From Gramella sp. KN1008 (GTDB lineage Bacteria; Bacteroidota; Bacteroidia; Flavobacteriales; Flavobacteriaceae): 64,000 bases of DNA. Within the stretch, counting starts at the first letter, position 1, and each line of letters starts with the position of its first letter. Below the pieces are notes generated by a model. It had not been told where the DNA came from. It saw only the letters and a program-made list of their open reading frames with translations, and ran no database searches. Shown here piece after piece: positions 7,420 through 17,209 of this stretch. Made by a program: the position numbers and the translations under genes. Location: positions 1 to 64,000 of the forward strand of contig NZ_SJDV01000001.1 in assembly GCF_004332155.1 (NCBI RefSeq). The letters are read 5' to 3'.

Positions 7420-8691
7420 ATGTTACAGGTTTCCAAAATTGCAGAACATAAAGAAGAGTATATAAAAGCCCTTAAAAAGAGGAACTTTAATGCAGAAGAT
7501 ATCTTCGAACAGGTATTAACACTGGACGAGACCAGAAGGTCTACCCAGGCTAAACTTGACGATACCCTGGCCAGCTCCAACAAGATGTCTAAAGAGATTG
7601 GCCTGATGTTCAAGAACGGGGAGCACCAGAAGGCTAATATGCTAAAGGAAAGGACCAGCCGTTTAAAGGAAGAGTCTAAAGAACTCTCTGAAAAACTTAC
7701 TTCGACCATAGCCGATCTTCAGAACCTGCTTTATACCATCCCTAATATTCCGCATGAATCTGTTCCTGCAGGAATGACCGAGGAGGATAATGAAGAGGTT
7801 TATAAAGAAGGGGAGGTTCCAACACTGGCTGAAGACGCATTGCCTCACTGGGAGCTGGCGAAGAAATATGATATCATAGATTTTGAGCTTGGGAACAAAG
7901 TGACCGGAGCTGGTTTTCCCGTGTACAAAGGGAAAGGCGCAAGACTCCAAAGAGCCCTGATCACGTGGTTCCTGGATAAGGCTACCGAAGCCGGTTATAC
8001 CGAATACCAGATGCCGCTGATGGTGAACGAAGCTTCAGGCTATGGTACCGGTCAGCTGCCCGATAAGGAAGGCCAGATGTATCATATTGCGGAAGATGAT
8101 CTTTATATGATCCCCACCGCTGAGGTGCCTATTACAAATATGTTCCGCGATAACCTGATGAACGAAAAGGATTTTCCGGTACTGTGTACGGGCTATACGC
8201 CCTGCTTCAGAAGGGAAGCGGGATCTTACGGAGCTCATGTTCGCGGACTCAACCGTTTGCATCAGTTCGATAAAGTGGAGATCGTAAGGCTTGAAACACC
8301 TGAAAACTCTTACGCAGCTCTGGATAATATGGTGGAACATATAAAGGGTCTTTTAAAAGAGCTGAAATTGCCATACAGAATATTGAGGTTATGTGGAGGG
8401 GATCTTGGGTTTACCTCTGCTCTCACCTATGACTTTGAAGTGTTCTCTACTGCCCAGGATCGCTGGCTGGAGATAAGCTCAGTTTCGAACTTTGAGAATT
8501 TCCAGGCTAACAGGCTTAAGTTAAGATATAAGAACAAGGAGAATAAAAAGGAGCTTGTTCATACCCTTAATGGAAGTGCTCTGGCCCTGCCACGGGTACT
8601 TGCTGGAATTCTTGAGAATTACCAGACCGCTGACGGAATAAAGATCCCGGAGGTACTTGTGCCTTACTGTGGTTTTGATAAGATAGACTGA
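7420..8691 (+). CDS. serS: Seryl-tRNA synthetase
   Basis: Charges tRNA-Ser (and tRNA-Sec where present). The 423 residues comprise the N-terminal coiled-coil tRNA-binding arm (about residues 1-110) and the class II catalytic core. Motif 2 is FRREAGSYGAHVRGLNRLHQF and motif 3 is GSALALPRVLAGILENYQ near the C-terminus. Length and motifs are normal. Confidence 0.97.
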   Translation: MLQVSKIAEHKEEYIKALKKRNFNAEDIFEQVLTLDETRRSTQAKLDDTLASSNKMSKEIGLMFKNGEHQKANMLKERTSRLKEESKELSEKLTSTIADLQNLLYTIPNIPHESVPAGMTEEDNEEVYKEGEVPTLAEDALPHWELAKKYDIIDFELGNKVTGAGFPVYKGKGARLQRALITWFLDKATEAGYTEYQMPLMVNEASGYGTGQLPDKEGQMYHIAEDDLYMIPTAEVPITNMFRDNLMNEKDFPVLCTGYTPCFRREAGSYGAHVRGLNRLHQFDKVEIVRLETPENSYAALDNMVEHIKGLLKELKLPYRILRLCGGDLGFTSALTYDFEVFSTAQDRWLEISSVSNFENFQANRLKLRYKNKENKKELVHTLNGSALALPRVLAGILENYQTADGIKIPEVLVPYCGFDKID

Positions 8692-8763
8692 TAGTTCGCT
8701 GAGGCCTGCCACATAAATTCTTTAACACATTATTTAAAACAGTGCAAATGTTTATATTTACAT

Positions 8764-10548
8764 ATGCGCTGTTTTTTATTTATAGCTCTGTGGTTATGTG
8801 CTGGTTGGGGAGTTTTTGCACAAAGCGAACAACTGGCAAGGAATTTCTTTGATCAGGGTGAATACGAGAAAGCCCTGAAAGTCTACCAGCAGCTTTATAA
8901 AGAGAACCCCGCCAATATGGCTTTTTTCAATGGGGTTGTCTCTTCATACCAGCAGATGGAGGAATTCGAAAAGGCTGAAAAGATGCTTTTTGAAAGACTG
9001 AACACTTCAGCCAATAATCCCTCCCTGCTTATAGAGATAGGTCATAATTTCGAACTTCAGGAAAATATTGAGAAGGCTTCGCAATTCTATGATGAAGCCC
9101 TGCAATCCATAGAGGGCAGACCCAATTATGCTTATTCTATCGCGCGCGGCTTTGAACAGTACAGCCTCCTGGACTATGCGGCCAAAGCATACGAAAGAGC
9201 GATGGCCCTTAATACCGACAGGAATTACAATCTTCAGCTTGCACGTATCTATGGGGAACAGGGGAAGATCGAAGAGATGTTCAGCAATTACCTGGACCTT
9301 ATAGAAGATGATATGAAGTTCTACGGGCTGGCAAACAGGGAATTCAATCGCTATATTTCCGAAGATTCACAAAGTGAGGCCAACACCATTTTCAGGAAAT
9401 TACTGCTAAAGAGATTACAGGAAAATCCCATCCTGCTATACAACGAAATGCTTAGCTGGCTCTTTGTGCAGCAGAAGGAGTATGATAAGGCGTTCGCCCA
9501 GCAGAGAGCCATCTATAAAAGAGGAGATAAAGACCTGCAGGGCATTTTGAACCTTGCCCTTTTGGCCCGGGATGGTGAAGCCTATGAAGATGCAAGGGAG
9601 ATCATTAGCTACGCGATTGATGAATCTCCTTCCCGAACCTTCAACCTTCAGGCAAGACATTTCCTGGTTAAACTGAAACTGGAGACGGCCCGCCCCGAAG
9701 CTTATTCTGAAATAGAAAATGATTTTCAGACACTGCTGGGAGAATATGGTTATACTCAGGAAACGCTCGATCTTCAGATAGACTATGCCAATTTCATGGC
9801 TTTCCGTCAGGATAAAAAGGAGCTGGCCGTAAAACTCCTGAAAGAAACCGCCGATCTTACCTCTTCCAACTTCGATCTGGCAAAGGTAAAAATGGCGCTG
9901 GCCGATATCCTGGTGATGCAGGAAAAATTCAATGAGGCGTTGATCTATTATTCCCAGATCCAGAATATTGTAAAGAACGATGAAATGGCCCAGAATGCAA
10001 GGTATAAAGTGGCCAGGACGAGTTATTATAAGGGAGATTTTGAGTGGGCGAAGACCCAGCTGGATATTCTAAAGACTTCCACCTCCCAGCTTATCGCTAA
10101 TGATGCCATGGAACTAAGCCTGCTTATCAGCGATAATTCCCTGGAAGATTCCACACAAACTGCACTTAGAAAATTTGCCAAGGCTGATCTGCTGGCTTTT
10201 CAGAAGAAGAATTCTCAGGCTATTCAGCTACTTGATTCCATTTTGGTGAATCATAAGGGAGAGAAGATCGAAGATGAGGCTCTGTTGCGGCAGGCGAAAT
10301 TGTACGAAGAGGAGCATGACTATAAAAAAGCCGAGGCTAATTATCTTAAGATCATAGATTCCTTTAGGGAGGATATCCTGGCAGATAATGCCTACTACTT
10401 TCTGGCAGAGCTCTATGCGAACCAGCTTCAGGATCCCGGGAAGGCAAAAAGCTTTTACGAGCAAATTATCTTTAACTTTGCCGACAGTATCTACTTTGTA
10501 GAAGCTCGAAAGAAATACCGAATGCTTCGCGGGGATACCATAGAATAG
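8764..10548 (+). CDS. Exported tetratricopeptide-repeat protein
   Basis: A 594-residue protein with a signal peptide (about residues 1-19, ending WGVFAQ) followed by TPR-like helical pairs over most of its length: EYEKALKVYQQLYKENP, EFEKAEKMLFERL, NFDLAKVKMALADI, DYKKAEANYLKIID. It is probably a periplasmic or outer-membrane-associated scaffold; no catalytic motif is visible. A TATATTTA box at 8753-8760 ends three bases before the ATG, so the mRNA may be leaderless. DUF4286 and rsmA follow within 50 bases each. Confidence 0.8.
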   Translation: MRCFLFIALWLCAGWGVFAQSEQLARNFFDQGEYEKALKVYQQLYKENPANMAFFNGVVSSYQQMEEFEKAEKMLFERLNTSANNPSLLIEIGHNFELQENIEKASQFYDEALQSIEGRPNYAYSIARGFEQYSLLDYAAKAYERAMALNTDRNYNLQLARIYGEQGKIEEMFSNYLDLIEDDMKFYGLANREFNRYISEDSQSEANTIFRKLLLKRLQENPILLYNEMLSWLFVQQKEYDKAFAQQRAIYKRGDKDLQGILNLALLARDGEAYEDAREIISYAIDESPSRTFNLQARHFLVKLKLETARPEAYSEIENDFQTLLGEYGYTQETLDLQIDYANFMAFRQDKKELAVKLLKETADLTSSNFDLAKVKMALADILVMQEKFNEALIYYSQIQNIVKNDEMAQNARYKVARTSYYKGDFEWAKTQLDILKTSTSQLIANDAMELSLLISDNSLEDSTQTALRKFAKADLLAFQKKNSQAIQLLDSILVNHKGEKIEDEALLRQAKLYEEEHDYKKAEANYLKIIDSFREDILADNAYYFLAELYANQLQDPGKAKSFYEQIIFNFADSIYFVEARKKYRMLRGDTIE

Positions 10549-10572
10549 TTCCTAAAATTTAAAATTATACCG

Positions 10573-10881
10573 ATGATCATTTATAACGTTACCATCAACG
10601 TTCAGGAAGATATTCATGATGAATGGCTGAAATGGATGAAAGAAGAACATATTCCCGATATGCTGGACACTAAAAAGTTCAGTAAGGCTCTTATGACCAA
10701 AGTGATGGTTCAGGAACCTATGGGTGGTATCACTTATTCTGTTCAGTATACCACCGAAAGCAGGGAGATGCTTCAGTCATACTATGAAGAGAATGCTGAA
10801 GATCTCAGGTCAAGATCAAAGGCCTTTGAAGGCAAGTTCGTGGCTTTCAGGACAGAACTGGAAGTGATCACCGAGCAGTAA
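10573..10881 (+). CDS. DUF4286 family protein
   Basis: A 102-residue cytosolic protein (IIYNVTINVQEDIHDEWLKWM) of the DUF4286 family, found widely in Bacteroidota and predicted to adopt a dimeric ferredoxin-like alpha/beta fold. The function is unknown. It sits 24 bases after the TPR gene and 44 bases before rsmA on the same strand, so it is probably part of the same transcript. Confidence 0.8.
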   Translation: MIIYNVTINVQEDIHDEWLKWMKEEHIPDMLDTKKFSKALMTKVMVQEPMGGITYSVQYTTESREMLQSYYEENAEDLRSRSKAFEGKFVAFRTELEVITEQ

Positions 10882-10925
10882 AAACCTACCCCGCCCGTCT
10901 CACAGGAAGGGAATAAATAGAAATT

Positions 10926-11747
10926 ATGAAAAAGAGAAGGCAGGAGTCAAGGAGAGATTCTTCAGATGTAAGGGCTAAGAAGCATTTGGGACAGCATTTT
11001 CTCACCGATGAGAATATAGCGGAAAAGATTGCTGAAACCCTGAGCTACGAGGGTTACGATAAAGTCCTGGAGATAGGCCCTGGAATGGGTGTGCTTACCA
11101 AATACCTGCTGCAAAAGGATGCCGAGGTACATGTGATCGAGATCGATACCGAAAGTGTTGAATATCTTGAAAACAATTATCTGCATTTGCGAGGGCGCAT
11201 TCACGAAAAGGATTTTTTAAAACATGATCTCCGGCAGATCTTCAGCAATGAACAATTCGCCATAATCGGCAATTTCCCCTATAATATCTCTACACAGATA
11301 GTTTTCAAAGTACTTGAGTTCAGGGATCAGATCCCTGAATTTTCGGGGATGTTCCAGAAAGAGGTGGCCAAACGAATTTGCGAGAAAGAAGGAAGTAAGA
11401 CCTACGGCATCCTCAGTGTACTCGTACAGGCTTTCTATGAAGCCGAATATCTCTTTACCGTTCCACCTTCGGTCTTTAATCCGCCTCCCAAAGTTGACAG
11501 TGGGGTGCTGAGGTTAAAAAGAAAGGAAAACTTCAGTCTTCCCTGTGATGAAAAACTGTTCTTCAGGGTGGTGAAAACTGCCTTTAACCAACGGCGGAAA
11601 ACTCTACGAAATAGTTTAAAAAATCTTAATCTTCCCGATAATTTAAGGGAAGATGCTATCTTTGGCAGTCGGCCGGAACAACTCAGTTTCCAGCAGTTTA
11701 TAGAACTGACACAAAAAATTGAGCCGTATGCAGTTTCAGATAAGTGA
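10926..11747 (+). CDS. rsmA: 16S rRNA dimethyladenosine transferase (KsgA)
   Basis: Dimethylates two adjacent adenosines in the 3'-terminal hairpin of 16S rRNA (A1518/A1519 in E. coli numbering) during 30S maturation. The 273 residues include [14 protein letters not shown] motif [12 protein letters not shown] (48-58) and the catalytic N-F-P-Y motif (N116-Y119). [11 protein letters not shown] is the usual C-terminal signature. Its end overlaps mgtE by 20 bases, so the genes are probably translationally coupled. Confidence 0.96.
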   Translation: MKKRRQESRRDSSDVRAKKHLGQHFLTDENIAEKIAETLSYEGYDKVLEIGPGMGVLTKYLLQKDAEVHVIEIDTESVEYLENNYLHLRGRIHEKDFLKHDLRQIFSNEQFAIIGNFPYNISTQIVFKVLEFRDQIPEFSGMFQKEVAKRICEKEGSKTYGILSVLVQAFYEAEYLFTVPPSVFNPPPKVDSGVLRLKRKENFSLPCDEKLFFRVVKTAFNQRRKTLRNSLKNLNLPDNLREDAIFGSRPEQLSFQQFIELTQKIEPYAVSDK

Positions 11748-13077
11748 AGAATTAATCGATAAGATCAAATACCTCATTGAAGAACAGAACAATGAGGAAT
11801 TGTTGCTGCACCTTGAAGAAGTGCACCACGCCGATATTGCCGAAATTCTTACGGAACTGGATATTGAGCAGGCTACCTTCATCGTAAAGCTTCTGGATAG
11901 CCAGCAAACAGCGGAGGCTCTTATGGAGCTTGAAGTGGACAGACGGGAGCGTATCCTGGAATCCCTTTCTCCAAAGGAAATAGCCGATGAGCTTAACGAG
12001 ATGGATACCGATGACGCGGCCGATATCATCTCTGAACTTTCCCTGGAATTACAGCAGGACGTTATCTCTGAAATGACCGATGAGCAGCACGCCGATGATA
12101 TCGTGGAGCTGTTGCGTTATGATGAGAATTCTGCCGGTGGTTTGATGGCAAAAGAGCTGGTAAAGGTGAATGAGAACTGGAGCGTTACAGGCTGTATGAC
12201 CGAAATGCGCAAACAGGCCGAGAACGTTACCCGCGTACATTCCATTTATGTGGTTGATGATAAGAACAAGCTCAAAGGCCGCCTTTCATTGAAGGACCTG
12301 CTCACTGCTCCCAGCCATGCGAATATCAGCGATATCTATATCCCGAATGTGGATTATGTGAATGTGCATACCGAAGGCGAGGAAGTGGCCCGTATCATGC
12401 AAAAATATGATCTTGAAGCCATTCCGGTGGTTGATGAGATGAACAGGCTGGTAGGTCGTGTCACTATTGATGATATTGTTGATTTTATCAAGGAAGAAGC
12501 CGAAAAGGATTACCAGATGGCGGCGGGTATCTCTGAAGATGTTGAGGCCGATGCAAGTATCTGGCGACTTACACGTGCACGTTTGCCCTGGCTTATTCTA
12601 GGTCTTTTTGGAGGGCTCGGTGCGGTATATGTGATGAAAGGCTTTGATGAAGCCCTTGCTAACTATGTGGAACTTTTCTTCTTTACTCCGCTTATCGCCG
12701 CGATGGCAGGTAATGTGGGGGTACAGTCGAGTGCGATCATTGTACAGGGACTTGCAAACGATAACCTTAAGGGAAGTTTGTTCAACCGTCTTCTCAAAGA
12801 GGTTGGCCTCACCCTGATCAACGGAATGGCCCTGGGTGCACTGGTTATAGTATTCGGGCTGATCGTAGGTTTACCACAGCTGGTTAGTTTTACTATTGCA
12901 CTGTCTTTGTTAACCGTGATTGTGATCGCTGCCCTTATAGGTACATTTGTACCCATTATTCTGGATAAACAGGGAATAGACCCGGCAATAGCCACCGGAC
13001 CATTTATCACCACAAGCAACGATATTTGTGGAATTTTTATCTTCTTTTATATCGCCAAAACCATCCTTGGTTTTTAG
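11728..13077 (+). CDS. mgtE: Magnesium transporter MgtE
   Basis: Mg2+-gated inner-membrane channel. The 450 residues show the N-terminal helical MgtE_N domain (to about 130), two CBS domains (about 135-255), a plug helix and five transmembrane segments (about 285-450). [14 protein letters not shown] [17 protein letters not shown] in the pore region is typical. I chose the ATG at 11728; an in-frame TTG at 11719 would add three residues. The gene starts inside the end of rsmA. Confidence 0.94.
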   Translation: MQFQISEELIDKIKYLIEEQNNEELLLHLEEVHHADIAEILTELDIEQATFIVKLLDSQQTAEALMELEVDRRERILESLSPKEIADELNEMDTDDAADIISELSLELQQDVISEMTDEQHADDIVELLRYDENSAGGLMAKELVKVNENWSVTGCMTEMRKQAENVTRVHSIYVVDDKNKLKGRLSLKDLLTAPSHANISDIYIPNVDYVNVHTEGEEVARIMQKYDLEAIPVVDEMNRLVGRVTIDDIVDFIKEEAEKDYQMAAGISEDVEADASIWRLTRARLPWLILGLFGGLGAVYVMKGFDEALANYVELFFFTPLIAAMAGNVGVQSSAIIVQGLANDNLKGSLFNRLLKEVGLTLINGMALGALVIVFGLIVGLPQLVSFTIALSLLTVIVIAALIGTFVPIILDKQGIDPAIATGPFITTSNDICGIFIFFYIAKTILGF

Positions 13078-13116
13078 AAAGCCTGTAAGATTCTTCGGTC
13101 GGTAAAAATCATTCTT

Positions 13117-13124
13117 TAAATTTG
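13117..13124 (+). promoter_or_regulatory. Candidate promoter of the 2-hydroxyacid dehydrogenase gene
   Basis: TAAATTTG matches TAnnTTTG exactly, and 19 nt upstream is TCG, one base from TTG. The implied leader is about 70 nt. Confidence 0.45.
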
Positions 13125-13200
13125 TGATTTATGCTTTTTCGGAACGATTCTGGAGGGGTAGGAAATTGCTAAATATTAATAACAGAAAAAGAGATAAAAA

Positions 13201-14187
13201 ATGATCATTCTGCATGCCGATACCAATCATCCAACTTTGATGAGGAAACTGGAAGAAGCAGGACACCATAATATTGAAGGTTACGAACAGACGAGAGAAG
13301 AGACATTACAGAATCAGCATCTTTACGATGGCATCGTGATACGAAGCCGGTATAAGATAGACCGTGAATTCATAGACGCGGCTCCCAATCTTAAATTCAT
13401 CGCTCGTGTTGGGGCGGGGCTGGAAAGTATAGATGTTGAATATGCCAGGGAAAGAGGGATAAAATTATTCTCTGCCCCCGAAGGTAACAGGAACGCTGTT
13501 GGAGAACATTCCCTGGGAATGTTGCTGTCCCTTTTTAACCGACTGAACAAAGCCGATAAAGAAGTGCGCGAAGGCCTTTGGCAACGCGAAGAGAACCGCG
13601 GAGTAGAGCTCGATGGTAAGACGGTTGGTCTTATAGGTTACGGAAATATGGGAAAGGCATTTGCCAAAAAACTGAAAGGTTTTGACGTGGATGTGATCTT
13701 CTATGACATCAAAGATGGAATTGCCGATGAGAATGCCCGCCAGGTAGACTATGATGAATTCTTTGAAAAAGCTGATGTGGTGAGCTTACATGTGCCATGG
13801 ACCGAAGAGACAGACCAGATGGTTAACAGGGAATTTATCGGGAAGTTCAAAAAACCTTTCTGGTTCATAAATACGGCCAGGGGGAAGAATGCGGTTACCG
13901 CAGATCTTGTGGAAGCTCTCAAAGAAGGAAAGATCCTCGGGGCCGGATTGGATGTCCTGGAGTATGAAAAGTCATCTTTTGAAAGTTTGTTTTCCAATCC
14001 TAATAATGTGGCGGTAAGGGCAGCCGATCCTGTCCCTGAAGCACTAAGGGAACTAATGTTCATGCCACATACCATTTTAAGCCCTCACGTGGCGGGATGG
14101 ACGGTGGAGTCCCATCAAAAACTGGCAGAGGTGATCGCCGATAAGATCATAGCCGAGTTTGGAGAGGGGGATGCCGGCAATAAATAG
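13201..14187 (+). CDS. D-2-hydroxyacid dehydrogenase (SerA-like)
   Basis: An NAD-dependent oxidoreductase of the D-isomer 2-hydroxyacid dehydrogenase family. The 328 residues show the Rossmann motif GLIGYGNMG (143-151), catalytic Arg in NTARGK (R227), Glu in DVLEYE (E256) and His in LSPHVAGW (H296). The length fits a short-form phosphoglycerate dehydrogenase without an ACT domain, but no serC or serB is nearby, so the substrate is not settled. A VOC protein gene follows after 5 bases and is probably co-transcribed. Confidence 0.85.
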   Translation: MIILHADTNHPTLMRKLEEAGHHNIEGYEQTREETLQNQHLYDGIVIRSRYKIDREFIDAAPNLKFIARVGAGLESIDVEYARERGIKLFSAPEGNRNAVGEHSLGMLLSLFNRLNKADKEVREGLWQREENRGVELDGKTVGLIGYGNMGKAFAKKLKGFDVDVIFYDIKDGIADENARQVDYDEFFEKADVVSLHVPWTEETDQMVNREFIGKFKKPFWFINTARGKNAVTADLVEALKEGKILGAGLDVLEYEKSSFESLFSNPNNVAVRAADPVPEALRELMFMPHTILSPHVAGWTVESHQKLAEVIADKIIAEFGEGDAGNK

Positions 14188-14192
14188 AAAAT

Positions 14193-14579
14193 ATGAAAAA
14201 ACGTGTGACCGGTCTGGGTGGATTCTTCTTTAAATCAAAGGATCCTGACAATATCAAAAAATGGTACAACAGGCATTTAGGTCTGAATACAGATCAGTAT
14301 GGATGTACCTTCTGGTGGAAGGATAAGGAAGGTAATGATTGTTCCACCCAGTGGAGTCCCATGAACGAGGATACCGATTACTATAAGCCTTCAGAAAAGC
14401 AATTCATGATGAATTTCAGGGTTGAGAACCTGGAGGAACTGCTTGAAACCTTAAAAGAAGAAGGTGTACAGGTGGTGGGTGAAATGGAAACCTACGACTA
14501 CGGGAAATTCGGCTGGATCATAGATCCGGAAGGCAATAAAATTGAGCTTTGGGAGCCCAATGATAAAGCCTTCCTATAA
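14193..14579 (+). CDS. VOC (glyoxalase/bleomycin-resistance fold) protein
   Basis: A 128-residue single-domain protein with the paired beta-alpha-beta-beta-beta layout of the vicinal-oxygen-chelate fold: GGFFFKSKDPDNIKKWYNRHLGL at the start and DPEGNKIELWEP at the end. It could be a glyoxalase-like enzyme or a dioxygenase-like protein; the substrate is unknown. Its stop lies only 6 bases from the convergent SDR gene, with no terminator in between. Confidence 0.8.
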   Translation: MKKRVTGLGGFFFKSKDPDNIKKWYNRHLGLNTDQYGCTFWWKDKEGNDCSTQWSPMNEDTDYYKPSEKQFMMNFRVENLEELLETLKEEGVQVVGEMETYDYGKFGWIIDPEGNKIELWEPNDKAFL

Positions 14580-14585
14580 GATCTT

Positions 14586-15233
14586 TTACAGATTTGAAAT
14601 ATCTATTAGAGCAGCCTTGATAGATTCCTCACCTTCAAGAGCCTCAAAAGACATATTTTTTACCAGCGGATCGGCAAGAGACATCACCAGGATAAATGCT
14701 ACATCATCCCTTGAGATCTCTCCTCTTTCGTTTAACTTTTCAGCTACCTTGACCTTTGCAAGTCCCAGGTCGTCACTAAGTCTTCCGGGTTGCACGATCG
14801 TATAGGTAAGTCCGCTTTCCCTCAGGTAATCATCGGCCTCTTTTTTCGCTTTAAGATAATGTTCCAGTTCCTTATGCTCTTCAGGATTATCGGTGCCCAT
14901 TGCACTCAGCATAACGAATTTCTTTACTTTGGCTTTTTTCGCAGCATCTATTAGTTTCTTGGCTCCTTCCTGATCTACGGCGATAGTTTTGTCAGGACCC
15001 GTCTTGCTGCCGGAGCCTGCGGCAAAGATCACCTTATCTATGCCTTTCATCACATGGCTCACGTCGCCTTCAAGATCTCCCATCACGCTTTCCACTTCCA
15101 TATCGTCAAAGATCTGCCTTTGTTCTTCCTTGCGAATAAGTGCCAGCGGATTAAAGCTTTCAGAACTGTTAAGTATTTCTATTACTCTTTTTCCGGTAGC
15201 ACCCGTAGCACCGGCAATAAGTATATTTTCCAT
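14586..15233 (-). CDS. Atypical SDR, NAD(P)-binding protein
   Basis: A 215-residue protein starting ENILIAGATGATGKRVIE, a GxxGxxG dinucleotide-binding loop of the atypical short-chain dehydrogenase (NmrA/YwnB/YhfK-like) group. TYTIVQPGRL matches the family segment near the middle. The classical YxxxK catalytic pair is not obvious, so it may be a sensor or a weak oxidoreductase. It stands apart from the upstream acyltransferase gene by 126 bases. Confidence 0.8.
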   Translation of the reverse strand: MENILIAGATGATGKRVIEILNSSESFNPLALIRKEEQRQIFDDMEVESVMGDLEGDVSHVMKGIDKVIFAAGSGSKTGPDKTIAVDQEGAKKLIDAAKKAKVKKFVMLSAMGTDNPEEHKELEHYLKAKKEADDYLRESGLTYTIVQPGRLSDDLGLAKVKVAEKLNERGEISRDDVAFILVMSLADPLVKNMSFEALEGEESIKAALIDISNL

Positions 15234-15319
15234 AATTGTTGAATGAATTTTTTATTTTCTAATGATAAGAAAGATAAGAAGGATTAAAAAGAATTTCCAG
15301 TAAGATCCCGGGAATAACA

Positions 15320-15336
15320 ATAAGTTAACAACTTAT
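15320..15336. repeat. Palindrome ATAAGTT-N3-AACTTAT
   Basis: Seven-base arms are exact complements with AAC between them. It lies between the acyltransferase stop (15360) and the SDR start (15233). It may be an operator for the SDR gene or a weak terminator; there is no good T-run in the minus direction. Confidence 0.4.
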
Positions 15337-15359
15337 CAAATTTTTCCCTCTCCTGCTAC

Positions 15360-17168
15360 TCATTGATTACCATTCCCCGCGGCTCTTTCCTCCAGTTCTT
15401 TCTGAAATTCTTCCATGACCGGCTTCACGGTGCTTTCGGGAAGATCGGCTATACGAATGTACATCAATCCGTCAACGGCATCATTAAAAAGAGGATCAAC
15501 GTTAAAGGCAACCACTTTCGCGTTCTGCTTGATATACTTTTTAATGAGTACCGGAAGTCTCAGGTTCTCGGTTTCCAGTTCGTCGATGATCTTATCGAAC
15601 TTGTTAAGATCTGACTGACTTTCATCAAAGACCAGGTCCTTATCGGCATCTTCCAGTTTCACCTTGAACTCCTTTTTTGGTCTAACATACTGGGCGATAT
15701 ACGGATCGTAATAGTTGGACTTCATGAATTCTATCATGAGCGATTTTGAGAAGTTGCTGAACTTATTACTAATGCTCACGCCGCCTATAAGATAGTTATG
15801 TTCGGGAAATCTGAGGGTGCAATGCACGATCCCTTTCCAAAGCAGGAACAAAGGCATTGGCTTTTGCTGATATTCTTTAATAATGAAGGCTCTGCCCATT
15901 TCAATGGACTGGCTCATCATTTTATGCAGTTCCGGCTCGAACCTGAACAGGTCCTGAAGATAAAAACCGTTAATTCCATAGGTGTTATATATCTCATGAC
16001 CCATTCCCATTCTGTAAGCTCCTGCGATCTTCTTTGCATTGCTGTCCCAAAGGAATAGATGGTGGTAATATTCATCGAATTTGTCCAGGTCTGTGCTATT
16101 GTTTGTGCCTTCGCCAACCTCCCTGAAGGTGATCTCCCGCAGTCGTCCTATTTCATTCAGAATATTGGGAATAACCTCTCTTTTTGCCAGGAAGACTTCA
16201 TAATTCTTACTTTGAAGAAGCCTTTTATCCATCTTACGGCAACTCTCCACTTCGGCACACATAAGTTCAACATTGGTCTCCTGTGCAATATCCTTTGGGG
16301 ATCGTGGGATCTTCAGCGATTTAGGAAGACTTCCCAGTAACTTCTTTCTTTCAAATACATTGGCGAGCATATAGGTCTTACGCCTCAGGAATGCAGTATA
16401 AGCTTCAAGGTTGGAATGTTCCTGCTGATCTTCCACAGAGATGGGAAGCCCGATCCTTACTTTGATCTTTCTGCGCCTTTGGCTTAGCATTTCACTGGGT
16501 AGTTTGGCCGTGCGAAGAAGGTCACTAATAGATGCCAGCCTGTAGAAGAACAGGCTGTTCTTAGCATGAAAATAGATAGGAACAACTGGTACTTTTGACT
16601 TCTGAATTAGTTTCATCGCTGAAGGCTCCCAGGGTTTATCCACAATGATTTTTTTATCCCGGTAGGTGGAGACTTCCCCGGCCGGAAAAATTCCCAGGGC
16701 ATTCCCTTCCTTTAGGTGAGCTATGGACTTTTTCATTCCGCTTAAGCTGGAACTGACTTCTTTGTGATCTTCAAACGGATTCACTGGCAGAATATACGGT
16801 TTCAAAGGCTCCAGGCGCTGTAAAAGAAAATTGGCGATAACTTTATAATCCGGTCGCTTTTCCAGGACCAGTTTCATGAGGATCATCCCGTCTATCCCGC
16901 CCAGTGGATGATTGGAAATGGTGATAAAAGGTCCTTCCTTGGGAATGCGTTTAAGGTCTTTTTCCGGGATCTCGTAATCTATTTCAAATTCGTTTAAAAT
17001 AGACTCAATGAAGTGTGTACCCTTTAGATGCTTTCTTTTTTCGTATTCTTTGTTGATCCTGGAAAGCTTTGTCGTTTTAAGGACCAGCCATCCAAGACCG
17101 GTGCCAAGGAATCCAAACTTACGAAGGTTCATTACATTGGCAACTTCTTTGGCACTTACGATTCCCAT
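15360..17168 (-). CDS. Bifunctional acyltransferase, ornithine/glycine-lipid synthase type
   Basis: A 602-residue fusion. The N-terminal half is a PlsC/OlsA-type O-acyltransferase with NHPLGGIDG (H87, D93 of the HxxxxD motif) and FPAGEVS. The C-terminal half resembles the OlsB/GNAT N-acyltransferase (FREVGEGTNNSTDLDKFDEYYHH... IAGAYRMG). This domain order matches OlsF, known from Serratia and Flavobacterium, which makes aminolipids in two steps. The amino acid used (ornithine, glycine, lysine) cannot be read from sequence. I chose the ATG at 17168; a TTG at 17192 would add eight residues. lysC lies 41 bases upstream on the same strand. Confidence 0.8.
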   Translation of the reverse strand: MGIVSAKEVANVMNLRKFGFLGTGLGWLVLKTTKLSRINKEYEKRKHLKGTHFIESILNEFEIDYEIPEKDLKRIPKEGPFITISNHPLGGIDGMILMKLVLEKRPDYKVIANFLLQRLEPLKPYILPVNPFEDHKEVSSSLSGMKKSIAHLKEGNALGIFPAGEVSTYRDKKIIVDKPWEPSAMKLIQKSKVPVVPIYFHAKNSLFFYRLASISDLLRTAKLPSEMLSQRRRKIKVRIGLPISVEDQQEHSNLEAYTAFLRRKTYMLANVFERKKLLGSLPKSLKIPRSPKDIAQETNVELMCAEVESCRKMDKRLLQSKNYEVFLAKREVIPNILNEIGRLREITFREVGEGTNNSTDLDKFDEYYHHLFLWDSNAKKIAGAYRMGMGHEIYNTYGINGFYLQDLFRFEPELHKMMSQSIEMGRAFIIKEYQQKPMPLFLLWKGIVHCTLRFPEHNYLIGGVSISNKFSNFSKSLMIEFMKSNYYDPYIAQYVRPKKEFKVKLEDADKDLVFDESQSDLNKFDKIIDELETENLRLPVLIKKYIKQNAKVVAFNVDPLFNDAVDGLMYIRIADLPESTVKPVMEEFQKELEERAAGNGNQ

Positions 17169-17209
17169 GGTTGATTGGTTTGTGTTAACCAAAAATAAGA
17201 AATCAAAAT